Assembly (NCBI GenBank): GCA_905221605.1
Contig: CAJNDS010002149.1
Span: 158,972 to 222,971, forward strand
Source of the DNA: Symbiodinium natans
Lineage: Eukaryota > Sar > Dinophyceae > Suessiales > Symbiodiniaceae
Reading direction: 5' to 3'
Length of the DNA stretch: 64,000 nucleotides
In this document: piece by piece, positions 1 through 11,000 of the stretch
Position numbering within the stretch: the stretch's first letter is position 1
How the letters are laid out: each line of letters opens with the position of its first letter
Position numbers and translations under genes: made by a program
The notes under the pieces: generated by a model
What the model was told of the DNA's origin: nothing
What the model saw: only the letters and a program-made list of their open reading frames with translations
Databases searched by the model: none

Positions 1-681
1 GTCGAAGAGCTCACTGACGGGCCTGCGGAACCTCCGGCATCGCCCTCGAATCCATGTAGGAGGTGAGCTCCTACTTTGATTTTGTCAAAATCACCTTGGA
101 CCCAGCCGGACACACTGTGGCTCCATCTCTCCCTTTCTCCCACTTTACAAGAAAAGGAGAGTAGTAGAGAGAGAGAGAGGAGGCAGAGAGAGCGGGGGCT
201 GACTCTGCATTTGGATCGCTGCAATCTACTGATGACTCAAGGCTCCTCTGGTGCAGCGGGGCCTGCATCGATACCTGAGCAGATCTGCAACATGCAAACG
301 ATACAGAACTTGTAGTATACCTGCAGAAGCAGTCCTGTGTGTGTGTGTGTGGATTGTAGAATGTTAATCGCATGATGGCGCATGGTAACCGGCGACGTAT
401 GTAGAAAAATCTATGTGATCATATTCTTCTTTTCTCTTGCTGGAGGGCTGCTGCTCTGTCCGGTGTCCTTGGCAACTGCCACTCGGCAGCAAAGGGGGGA
501 ACTACGAGTACTACGGGTCACAAAGGACGGAATCACTACAGGAATCGCTACAGTCGCTACAGAGAAATCACTACATGAATCAAGGTAGGAATCAGGCCTA
601 AGGCCTAGGATTCGGAGAGAAAAAAAGAGCGTGCGCGTCGAATGTCCTCCTCCGAAGCTCACTCAGCTCACTCACGTGATC
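1..681. other. Intergenic stretch upstream of the window's first gene end
   Basis: I see no supportable gene here. The stretch holds a short GA-rich run (about 163-195), a (GT)n run near 338-350 and short open frames on both strands with no recognisable domain. It is the 3' flank of the minus-strand ankyrin gene that ends at 682. Confidence 0.5.
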
Positions 682-3600
682 TCACTTGGTGTTGCCTTGC
701 TCGGCTCCGTTCTCTCGCAACAAATCGGCGATGCTGGTGTGGCCACAGCGGCAAGCAATGGAAAAAGGCGTGTCTCCGTACTTGTTCGCGGCATCCTGGT
801 GTTGGCAAGGACACACTTCCCAAGATCTACTTTTCTCGTCCAAGCGACGGACATTGAACTTTGGCAGCTTGGATTTTCTTAGGCCTTCATAGCGAGTCGC
901 TAGGACTTTACTAGTCTTTACCAGCTAGCTCTATTCGAAGAGATCCCTGATAAGAAGCTTGTTGAGCTCAAGGGTTGTTCAGCACATCTGATCCTGAGCC
1001 TGTGCCTTGGATGCACTTCCAAAGCATTGCCAAAGTGTCCACATTTTGAGGCTGAAGGTTGGGGGAAGGTTTGGGGGAAGGTTTGGGGGAAGGTTTGGGG
1101 GAAGGTTTGGGGAACCCCAGAACCTAAGGGTTTAATGTTGCACAGAAGGCATAATTAAGCTTTCTCGAGAAGATGGGATACTTGAAGCCTGAAGCCTCGA
1201 CCTTTCCAGGATCTCCAAAAGTCTTCTTTCTTCAGGGCGCCTTTTCTTTCTACAAATTCCTGACTTAAAACTATATGATTACATAGGCGAATCATATCCG
1301 GAAAGGGGGTACCTTACGGAGGCCTCCGGGCATACTTTAATACCTTTGTTTGGGGGCCCGCTATAATGCAAGTCTCCCGGGGCCGGGGGCTCAGTCCTTC
1401 GGGTTTCAGGAAGGCATAAGCTTTCTCGAGAAGATGGGATACTTGAAGCCTGAAGCCTCGACCTTTGCAGGATCTCCAAAAGTCTTCTTTCTTCAGGGCG
1501 CCTTTTCTTTCTACAAATTCCTGACTTAAAACTATATGATTACATAGGCGAATCATATCCGGAAAGGGGGTACCTTACGGAGGCCTCCGGGCATACTTTA
1601 ATACCTTTGTTTGGGGGCCCGCTATAATGCAAGTCTCCCGGCACCGGGGGCTCAGTCCTTCGGGTTTCAGGAAGGCATAAGCTTTCTCGAGAAGATGGGA
1701 TACTTGAAGCCTGAAGCCTCGACCTTTCCAGGATCTCCAAAAGTCTTCTTTCTTCAGGGCGCCTTTTCTTTCTACAAATTCCTGACTTAAAACTATATGA
1801 TTACATAGGCGAATCATATCCGGAAAGGGGGCACCGAACGGAGGCCTCCGGGCATACTTTAATACCTTTGTTTGGGGGCCCGCTATAATGCAAGTCTCCC
1901 GGGGCCCGGGGCTCAGTCCTTCGGGTTTCAGGAAGGCATAAGCTTTCTCGAGAAGAAGGGATACTTGAAGCCTGAAGCCTTTCCAGGGTCGGGTGGCAGC
2001 TTACGGAGGCCTCCGGACCCCTTCCCTGCCTGACTGTTTGGGGTCTTTTTTTATTCAGGGTCCTCGACTGTTTGTGGGGGGGGGGGGGGGGGGTAAGCTT
2101 ATTAAAGCAGGTCCAACATTGTCCCGGTGCGCGCCTGCGAACACCGGAAGGAGAGCAAGAGCCGCACCACCTCCAAGCGGTCGGCTACGCAGGACACGAA
2201 CAAAGGCGTCGATCCACAGTAGGCGGGCTTGTCCTTGCAGACACGTCGCTAACCGCTAACCTTTCAAGCTCATTCTGTGGGTTTGAAGCTTCATGAAAAC
2301 ATTCAGGCAGCCGGTCATGGGTTTGTAGCCCCACCCCCCCTGTCCCTTTGCATCCCGGATCATCTCCTATCTACAGGTGGGTCCCCTTGATCCCATTTGA
2401 TCCCCTTTTGATCCCCTGATCCCCTCCTTGTTTGCGCCAGCCTCAAGAAGGAGCCGTGCCACTTCGACGTGGCCACGCTCCGCTGCCTTCAGGAGAGGGG
2501 TCTCCCCTTCCTCGTTGCTGCTATCCTTGTTCGCCTTGGCCTCGAGCAAGAGCCGCGCAATCTCCAAATGCCCCTGCTGCGATGCCACGAAGAGCGGCGT
2601 GGAGTAGGCCTCGGACTTCTCTTTGTCAGCCCGGGCCTCCAAAAGCAGCCGTGCGACCTCCAAACGCCCCGTCAGGGCCGCCATGAAAAGCGGCGTGGGC
2701 CCTATGGGCCCGTAGCCGCCATAGCCGCCGTAGCCGCCGTAGCCGCGGCCGGCCGCGGAGTGCCGGGCGTTCCTAGTATGGGAGAGATCGTCAACTTCAC
2801 ACATGTCACCCAGCTGCAAGCTGCAATTGTCTGCAAAGAACTTGAATGTGCGTAATTACCTCCAAAGCTCAAATCCGCCCGCGCTTCCAGAAGGTATCGC
2901 GCCATGCTCAGTTGGCCACTTTTGGCCGCCATCAGCAAAGGCGTGGACCCCACAACGTCCGGCTTGTCAATGTCTGCACAGGCCTAACATTTTTCATACA
3001 TTTTCATACGTTCGCATTCCCAGCGGCGCAATGGAAACACTCATCCGAAACCTGTAACTCCCAAACCCTGAACCCTAATTGAAAATGTTCGCGTCAACTC
3101 GAACCGGCCTCCTGCAACAACTTCGCAGCTGCTATGAAGCCGCGCTCCGCTGCCACATGTAGCGCCGTGGTCCCATCACGGGCAACCGACAAGTCGGCGT
3201 CCTGCGCGGAGATGCGCGGAGTGTGCGAAGACACTGGACCCTCTTGACCCTCTTGACCCTTTTGACCCTCTTGACCCTCTTGACCGTCTTGACCCTGTTG
3301 GCCTCCTTGACCCTCTTGACCATGACCTTCTTGGTCAGTGCGGTCAAGACTCCAGGCGGTCAAGACGGTCACTCCGGTCAAGACAGTCATGCACTCTCGT
3401 CGCCGGTGGCTCTTTGTCTGCAGGTTTTCTATATGTAGGATCTTAGGGGGCGCACAAACCCTTCTGGGTGTGAAAATGCCGGGAGAACGAAACCATGAGT
3501 GCATTGGAGAGTTGGCTTACAGAGAGCGCGGTATTTTAATCATGCTTTTTGCTCGCATGGGTCGCGATTAGCCCTGCGAAGCCGACCAAGCCCAAACCCC

Positions 3601-4612
3601 CCCCCCCCACCACCCCCGCCCCACCCCCCCCACAAAAAAAAAAACAAAACATCCGTCTTGACGCCACAAATTTAAAATAATAGAACCCTCTTTGCAGACC
3701 ACTGCGTCCTGTGGCCTCTGCAGGATAGCTTCGACCTCCTGCAGCCGATCACATTCTACAGCGCGTCGTAGCCTGGGAGGCTCAAAGTGCTTTTGAAGTG
3801 GTGGAGCTACGTTCGTTGCCGCGCCAAAAGTATGTGTCAAAATAACAGCTTCAATTACACCACCCCCAGACACTCAAAGGCACGTCAAAGAAACAGTGGA
3901 GACAACGGGAGACGAACGGAGACGAAGGGAGACAAAGGGAGACGAGGAGCACTACAACCCGGCAAAGCCACCCACAAAAAGGGAGACAAAGGGAGACAAA
4001 GGGAGACAAGGAGCCAAGGAACCCGGCAACAATCCTCAGAATGTCAGCAATCCTTAAATGAATTTAGAACCCCAACAGTCGACTGTTTGGGGAAAAAGGC
4101 TCTGCCTTGGAGAGCCGAGCTGCTCCGTGATCTGTAGGTCCGTGGCAGGGCTGAAGGGTAGAATCACGAGTTGTAGCCTCGGTACATACAATAGAACGGT
4201 ACACTGACATGTGCTAAAACACCCTAGGCAACCTCGACCCCAGTGCAACCCTCTTTCCAGTAATGGAGCCAGTACTGCCATTACTTACCCTCGAGATTGC
4301 AAGCAAGTCGCTCTAGTGGCAGTTCCAAGTGTGTGTCCTCACCCAAGAGAGAACCGTCGCGAAGCAGGCGCTGCCTGAATCTAGACCTGCGGAAACTTCA
4401 AGCCCAGACAACTTTAGGGTTGGGCTGCGTGGGGCTCTACCGCTCTGCCGGCATCGCGAAGAGCGCTGTTTGGAAGACCCTCGCCTCTTGCACTGACTTT
4501 GCAGATGCTGCTTGAGGCGCCTTACTGTGGAAGGCCCTGACGCAATGCTTTCGAACTCCTCCGGCTCGAGGGCGAGGGCGAGTTTGCCCGAAGCCCAGTA
4601 GATGCGCAACAT
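682..4612 (-). CDS. Ubiquitin-like/ankyrin-repeat protein, nine exons
   Basis: Protein of about 347 residues, probably a protein-binding scaffold; no catalytic motif is seen. Exons on the minus strand: 4612-4488, 4386-4289, 4177-4121, 3772-3709, 3201-3105, 2973-2860, 2701-2427, 2233-2135 and 795-682 (TGA). The start is the ATG at 4612 (MLRIYWASGKLALAL). Exons 1-3 give a divergent ubiquitin-like fold (VRRLKQHLQ, then RFRQRLLRDGSLL, then LQLVILPF), an architecture typical of dinoflagellate genomes. Exons 4-9 give about eight ankyrin repeats with TPLxxAxxxGxxxxxRxLLEA cores, for example TPLFMAALTGRLEVARLLLE, ending at LLRENGAEQGNTK. Donors are GA, unresolved, GC, GA, GT, GT, GA and GC in order; all resolved acceptors but one are AG|G. 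The exon 2/3 junction is one nucleotide out for any GT/GC/GA-AG pairing, so a one-base sequence error, indel or rarer splice site must be assumed there. Confidence 0.86.
1051..1113. repeat. 12-bp minisatellite, intronic
   Basis: About five copies of a unit close to AAGGTTTGGGGG lie inside the last intron of the ankyrin gene. The G-runs are regular enough to form a G-quadruplex on the plus strand. Confidence 0.85.
1157..1985. repeat. 261-bp tandem array, three copies plus a partial
   Basis: Nearly identical units start at 1157, 1418 and 1679, with a truncated fourth from 1940. Landmarks such as AAGGCATAAGCTTTCTCGAG recur exactly 261 bp apart (1411, 1672, 1933). Copies differ by a few substitutions only, so amplification is recent. 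Each copy carries 66-80-codon open frames, but these repeat with the array and show no domain. The array lies wholly inside the 1.34-kb last intron (2134-796) of the Ubl-ankyrin gene. Confidence 0.95.
2028..2125. mobile_element. Fragment of a dispersed repeat with a long poly-G tract
   Basis: Contains ACTGTTTGGGG, ATTATTCAGG-like sequence, an uninterrupted poly-G run at about 2072-2092, then ATTAAAGCAGGTCCAACATT. The same order of motifs recurs at about 17572-17651, where the last motif is one arm of a perfect inverted repeat. The fragment begins about 10 nt into the last intron of the ankyrin gene. Confidence 0.55.
3236..3325. repeat. 9-bp minisatellite in an ankyrin-gene intron
   Basis: About nine copies of a CCCTCTTGA-type unit lie in intron 4 (3708-3202). 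The open frames through it (Gln/Gly/Glu-rich on the minus strand, Leu/Thr-rich on the plus strand) are repeat artefacts. Confidence 0.85.
3598..3650. repeat. Poly-C/poly-A simple sequence in intron 4
   Basis: C-rich runs broken by single A or G, followed by an A-rich run. No coding potential. Confidence 0.8.
3888..4092. mobile_element. Dispersed GGGAGACAA-repeat element inside ankyrin-gene intron 3
   Basis: Tandem GGGAGACAA/GGGAGACGA repeats are followed by a GGAGCCAAGGAACCCGGC-like segment and end in a near-palindrome, CCCCAACAGT CG ACTGTTTGGGG (about 4071-4092). A second copy with the same order and same palindromic end lies at 53278-53562. It fills much of intron 3 (4120-3773), which has a GC donor and AG|G acceptor. 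Confidence 0.65.
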
Positions 4613-5530
4613 CCTTGTCCTACGAAGCTAAGCCAACTGCCAGAGCAAAGCCATCAGACACATTTGAGAAAGGCATCCTGAGCGTGGTAATTCAGCGTCA
4701 GATTCACAACGACTGTCTCTGCTCTGGTTACCGTGACTTACCGTTGAATCAGTTGACGCCTTGGGCCACTTGCAGCGAACAGGAAGCAGCCATGATGGAG
4801 AGACTTTTTGCCGGGAAGGTCGTTTGTTGAAGTATTCGCAGGTTCTGACGTTCGGAGTGCGCAACACTGGGCTCCCTTCATCTCGCCGACGAATATCGTA
4901 GAATCACCCTTAAGGCTCTTCTATACTCCCAAACGGGGACCACTATTTTTCGGAACCCCCAAAACCGCAAACCCTACCTCCCAGGTGTTCTTCCACACCT
5001 TGCAGATCACCTTGCGGCCACAGTGCAAGCGTAGCCAGGAGGCAGCTGCACCTGCGGAGATCGGGACAAGTGGAACGTTCCCGTCTTAGCAACACATCTA
5101 GGAAGCTTCCTCAGAACTGGAGTCAAGTTCGGAGTTGGCATAGTGGGCATAGGTGGCATCTCAGGGACCCCAGGCTTATTGCAACTTACGCATATAAGCT
5201 ATATTTGGCGTGATCCATCCCTATTTCCAAGCACCTCCACCCTCACGACCCCTAGTACCCAAGAACTCACAAACAAGGCCAAAAAGAGGCACTATTTCGG
5301 GGTAGGGGTAGAATAGGATCCCGTTTCCCTCAGCCTGGAGCTCTTTTGGGGGCTAGCCCAAACGAAACTTCATGTTCCAAAACCGATAAGGCCTAAAACT
5401 CTACAGTTATTTATAGACTGCCCAAACCCGGCACCCCCGAACCCTTTACACAGATTAAACAAGCTTCAAGGGCGGAAGGTTCTTTTACTTCTAAAGTGTG
5501 GCCCGGGCCTGTTTTTCTAAAAAGTTGTTG
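4613..5530. other. No gene recognised; 5' flank of the ankyrin gene
   Basis: Short overlapping open frames of up to about 93 codons occur on both strands, without repeats, domains or convincing splice signals. Any promoter or trans-splicing acceptor for the ankyrin gene should lie just above 4612, but I cannot point to a motif. Confidence 0.4.
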
Positions 5531-5554
5531 CTCGGCTTGGCTGGGCAAATTGTG

Positions 5555-5925
5555 TAAATAGCAGCATTTCCGTGTAACTAGCAGCATTTCTGCGTATTCA
5601 GAGGCTGCAAAACATAGCAGCATTTCTGCGCTGTGAGAAGCTTCAAAAACTGTAAATAGCAGCATTTCTGCGCTGTCAGAGGCTTCAAAAAACTGTAAAT
5701 GGCAGCATTCCTGCGTTCTCAGAGGCTGGAAACACTGTAAAAAGCAGCATTTCTGTGTGTTTAGTTTAGCGGCTGGACATACTGCAAATGGCAGCATTTC
5801 TGAGTTTGCAGAGGCTGCAAGTTCTGAAAACCTAGCAGCATTTCTGAGTTTCCATACGCTGCAAGTAAATACTGCAACGAGTGGCATTTCTGGATTTCCA
5901 GAGGCTGCAAATGCTGTAAATGCCA
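5555..5925. repeat. Imperfect minisatellite, unit about 40-60 bp
   Basis: At least eight copies of GCAGCATTTCTG followed by a short segment containing AGAGGCTGCAA or AGAGGCTTCAAAA and ATACTGTAAA-like sequence. Open frames on both strands across the array (for example 198 codons, minus) are periodic and not taken as genes. Confidence 0.85.
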
Positions 5926-6576
5926 ACAAACGGAAGGGAATCATATGCTTTGACACCAGCTTGCACGGCCTAAAAAGCGGGTGGTTGGGGGGGTGGGGGG
6001 AGCACAAACACTTGGAAAGGATTCTACTGGTGCACGGATCACAAAAGCGGGGGGCTTGGGTAGGGGCGCAACCATTTGCAAACAGAACGCTCAGCGCGAT
6101 GGGGGTTGGAAGGGGTCCATACGGTGTTTGAAGGAAGCTTGCACGGCTTAAGAAAGGTGCACACCTTTAAAACAGCTACGCCCCCAGAGCTTTGTGCGAC
6201 TTTGCGCCTCAAAGCCTGGGGAGGCGGCCGCCGCGCCGGCCCCGCCAGGGGCGGCAGCAGAGGCACCACCGAAGACGGCGGCGCCGAAGATCAGCCTACT
6301 GGTATGGGAATATAGGGGTTCATAAGATGAAGATAAGAGGGTTCTGGCGGAACGTAGGGTTAGCAAGTGCTTCTGGGCTTTTATGGGGCTGAGTATGGGG
6401 TTTTTTTGGAGCTGAATATGAGGTGTCACGAGAGGTTTGCAGGGTTTTCACAATCTCATAGTGTTTAGAAGGCGAAGGCTTGTATGGGGCTGAAAATGGG
6501 ATTCTTTTGGTGAGTATACGGTTTCAGAAGGATGAATTTGTGCTTTTATGGAGCTGTAGAATCCCCACATTCTTCA

Positions 6577-6651
6577 GGGCGGGGGGGGGGGTCCAAAATG
6601 TAGGCTACATTTTTGGACTCACCCCCCCCCCCCCCCCCCCCCCCCCCTAAA
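6577..6651. repeat. Poly-G/poly-C hairpin
   Basis: A run of G (6581-6590) and TCCAAAATGTAG are mirrored across a 2-base centre by CTACATTTTTGGA and a long poly-C run (about 6625-6648). The two arms can pair over about 24 bp including the G:C tracts, giving a strong hairpin or cruciform. Confidence 0.8.
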
Positions 6652-6726
6652 TGTAGGATTCGCGCCTTCTCAACACCTCTTGCGATCTGTTGTTTTGGGC
6701 TTTAGGACATTGGGGTATGTTATCTT

Positions 6727-6922
6727 TCTCTCTCTCTCTCTTCAATGTCTTTGCTTCTCTCTCTTTCTCTCCCTTTCTCTCTCTGAGTCTCTCTGAGTCT
6801 CTCTCTCTATTTCTTTCTTTCGCTCTCTCTCTCTCTCAAGAGCCATTTCTCTGTAGCCAAGCAAGGCTGCTAAGAAGTGTAAGTGTGTGTGTGTGTGTGA
6901 GTGTGTGTGTGTTGGTGTGTCT
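6727..6922. repeat. CT-rich and GT microsatellites
   Basis: (TC)n with interspersed TTT at about 6727-6836, then (GT)n at about 6878-6922. Ser/Leu-rich and Arg/Glu-rich frames here are artefacts. Confidence 0.9.
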
Positions 6923-8083
6923 CGCCTCCCGTATCGTGAAATGTGGCGACACGACTCTGAGCCCATTGTTTCCTGATGGTTCCGAGCGGCACATCTGAAC
7001 TGCATGCACAGATTTTCAGTTAGCAGGATAGACTCTGACCCTTCCTGAACATCCCGAAGAAAAAAAACAAAAAAACACCCTCTGGCTTGCACAAGCCTGC
7101 TATCTTCAAGCGTTCTGCTTTCTTCTCCGAGACTTCGGTTAAACCCTCATAGACCCCGCCCCCTCTCGACCCCTCTGGCCTACATCCTAAACCCTACAAC
7201 GACCCCCCCACCGCTTCTGTGATCAAGAATCAGCCTGACCCCCGCCCCCCCTGCATACATGGAAGTTGCCGCAAAACCGGAATATGCGGAAAAGCATTCC
7301 TGCATTTATGTACCCCCCCATCCTACATTTATTCAGGCGGTGGGGATGCTGTAGATTGATTCAGGCTTTTTTCGGGTGTTGTTTTGGGGCTTGATATAGA
7401 GCTTCTAGGGGTTTGTTGAACTGAAAATAGGGTGTTGAGGAAGTGGGGAATTCGGGTTACGGCTATAGGAGTAAGCCGGTACAGGGACAGAAACGGCAGC
7501 GAGGGTGCGATAACTTCCTTTCGGCACAACCACACATGACATGTCGATCATGGTGTCTCACCTTGCTTGCCTGAACAGCACACATGTCGATTCAGGTGTT
7601 TCACCTATGGTTGCCTTCAAATTAATGGCCTTTTCTGGATGGGCCCTGGACTTCACGTCAAACTGTACTTGAGACGTGCACCTGCATACAACAGTTGATG
7701 TGCCTTCAAGGCGACACATGTTCTGCAGGAGTTATATAGGTGTTGTGGGGTTTCTTGCAAAGGGCTTAAGGCTCATACAGGGGTTAGAACCTCAGGCAGG
7801 GTTCAGGAACCGTATGGATTGAAAAGTTAAGCGGTCCTGCTAAGGTGAAACATGCTTGAGGAATATTAGCTGCGCCGAGGCTGCGTGGGAGCCCAGCAGA
7901 AGAAAAAAGGGAGAGCCGGCTGTGATGGCCCCGGTCCAAGGGGACGCGGAATCTGTGACCATCACCTGGTGTCAAACAAAGTCTGCCTTGCAATCGAAAG
8001 TTGGAAGCGCAGCTTGAACCCAAACCTCGAGCAACATCTGCCAATAGTGCTCGGCCGGACGTGACTCTTGGCAAATCCTCGGG

Positions 8084-11000
8084 CTACTTGCGATCTCGAC
8101 TCCGAAGCTGTGCAAGGACAGGCAGGTTGCGAGCGCAGGCGAAGACCAACGCTGCGACCAAGAGCATGACGCACATGAAAAAACAGGAGCCCGGAAGCAG
8201 GTTGTACCATTCATTGCCGTTCTCCTGGGCTCTCTTGAGTGATCTGAATATGCCTACCAGAAGTCAGCTCCCATCCTTCCTTTTATTCAATTAGAGTCGG
8301 CAGCAGCTGCATCGCTGAAAATGCCCAACAAGCTCGAGAGAAAATAAATCAACCTTTCTATATTACTGGTTGCCTCAACAGATACTTGACAAACGCTGAA
8401 GAGGCAAGTCTCCACAATATCCACTGCCCAACATAGCAGCTCCAATTCGAGCAAGCCGACGAAGGCAGCCACCATGATCACAAGGATGAAGCCTTGGGAA
8501 ACTGAGCCGCTCAGCTCAATTTGAAAACTTCGACTCGCTCGTCTTCCGTTGCGCAGAGGCCCTGAAGTTTTTACATCCTGTTCAGCGCATGTTTTCATCG
8601 CGCAGAAGTGCCAGCCCCAAATTAAACAGCAAACCTGGCCAAGCAGCAATTGATGACAACTCCGACGCAGCAGCCGCAAGACTGGCGACGCAATGCAAAG
8701 GCAAGCGTAGACGCAATGAAGAACATCACCTCAAACTGGCATAAGGGTTCGTGCCTGATAGGGAATGTAGCAAAAAGGTCTGCTACATGCAGCAGGTATC
8801 CATTGAAGTTTCGGGCCGAGGGTCTCAGGTGGCCACCACCTAATTTTGGCCCCCTTCTTTCATTTCCTGGTGGTGGACTGCTAGATGGAAACCCTTCACA
8901 ATAAAATGGAATCCGTCTGCAACCCCTAGGCGCGGATCGGACCTGCGTCTTTTCCTTCCGCCCTCCCCGAGGTGGGAGCTGCCAGATTCGGTTTGGAGCT
9001 GCAATCCGATCTGTGGGGGGGAGGGGGGGCAAGCCGCCGCAAGCCTGTGGGCAGGTGTCATAGAGGGTGGTCAAACCACCATGTCCAGGCAGCTCCCAAC
9101 ACCGACAAACACAAAAGCACAAACAACAAGCGCGGCACTGCAAACCTTTGCTGCCCCTGCTTCCTCGACCCGCAGTTCCTTTTCGAATCTGCAGGTTGAC
9201 CGTGCAAAACTCGACACTCCGAGGTGCATCATTTGACTGCCGAGCGCGTCCCGTGGCTTGGACTGGTTAAACGGAACCCTATACTCGCACATGAACTGCT
9301 TGCTGTCCAGGCGCCGGCAAAACCCCGAAAGTCCAGGCGATTCCACGAGCCAGTTCCCGGAGAGCCCCGTACGTAGCCCTGGGGATCTGATGCGCCAGAG
9401 ACACAAGAGAGGCTTCCGAGATCGAGTGAAGAGGAGTCACAAGACATGCCAGAAATCAATGCATCAGTCGATTCAAAATTAAGCCAGGAGCTGCCACACA
9501 GCTTTCGTCGCTACCCGGTCCATGTGATACCAGAACAAGGGCAACGAAGCAGCTGCGCACTGTTTGTAGGTGAAGATCTTGTTTGACAGCTGGTCAACCA
9601 GACCTCAGACCGACTCACAACATGTTTGCACTGTTCTGATCTCTTCTTCGCTTGGACAGGCCCAAAACTAGGTGCACACAAAACGTACCATTGTAAGCGC
9701 TCGGGGTGCAGTCTAGCACTTCTGTGCGCACTCGTTCCTCAAAGCGTTCGACGGTGCCAAACCACGTGACAATACATCGAAGAACAACCTGTCGGTCACA
9801 GATGATCTCTTCGCCCTCGCAGGTATGGTCTGTCAACGTATCACAGCACCAGCAGAGGCTTTCTTTGACGGTGAAGTTTGCCAGCTCTGTCTCCAGGAGC
9901 TTCGCAGACCGGTAGTACGCGCGCAATGCAGCAACGCTCACATAGAAGCCCACGAAGGCGAGCACAGCCATAGCCACGAAAATCACTCTTGCCTGCCTCA
10001 TGACAGCGGGTGGGAGAAATGCAATGGCAAGCAGAATAACCGACAGGGCGATGGGCAGTGAGATGAAGCCAGGCCCCAGAACCTCTGTGGGGGCGAGAGC
10101 TTGGATGGGCATGGGCTTGGGCTTGACTCGGGCTTGACTAGAGCCTTAAGGCTTTTCAGCACGGGACCCGCGCAAGCAAGGGAGCGCCCTTTCTACTTGC
10201 ACTGCAAGGCCGTGGTCTCGGCAAGCGATTGAACCAAGGAACTGTCGGTCGAATGGTGAGCTTAGCCGGCTGGTTGGTCGCTCGGCTGTGCAGAAAACCA
10301 GCCATTTCAAACACCTACAGCATCCTACAGCACGATCAAGGTACATTCGTAAGGGGAAAAGTCGGGTTTATCAAGTGCAAGGAACACAGCGCTGCACACA
10401 GCAGCCACAGGAACCTCTAGTCGCCAAGACACACACCAGAGGCGACGAGTATACGTCGGATCCCAGAAGACCTTGGCTGCAAACGGGAGCCTCAGCCATT
10501 CTCCCCAACAAAGCAAGCAGAGTCGTGATCACCACCCGGGGCGAGCGGCAACGAGGGAGTCTGAGATCTTCAGGAAGGCCCCCATGCTGACAAGAGCTGC
10601 TGTCTTCCTCTCTGAGTCATGTTGATCGATACACAGAACGTCCAGAAAGATGCGTTGCCACGGCCGCCAAGCAAGCAGACAGAAGCAGTACAAGAAGAAG
10701 CCCGTGGCCGTGCAGATGCAGGAGTCTCAGCTGCGCACGTCTTTTCGAGACGCTTTGGAGGTTCTTTTGTTTCGGGAAGTCTAGGGATTAGGGCCTATGC
10801 TGACAAACTGCTAGACCCACTCACAGCTCTCCAAGTTCTGAGGCAAAGTTGAAGCCTCCACTCCTTCATTCTGAGGTCATTCAGAAATTGTCTGTTTCTT
10901 CGCAGGCGCTAAAAAGACATGCTTCTTAGCCAAGGAACCTCGCGGATATGCTGGGTCCTGCTGAAACCGTGGGATTGGCAAGATGCCAAACCCAACGAGC

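Noticed and set aside
382-588. 68-codon plus-strand frame with a signal-peptide-like start (IIFFFSLAGGLLLC)
   Set aside because: Short, no downstream domain, and an overlapping minus frame is equally open.
2102-2134. In-frame extension of ankyrin exon 8 to a TAA at 2102
   Set aside because: A GC donor at 2134 joins in phase to a clear ankyrin exon at 795-682, which extends the repeat properly; the extension runs into a dispersed repeat.
5411-6007. 198-codon minus-strand frame with repeated EMLL/FTVFEAS
   Set aside because: Follows the 5.6-kb minisatellite period and has no independent support.
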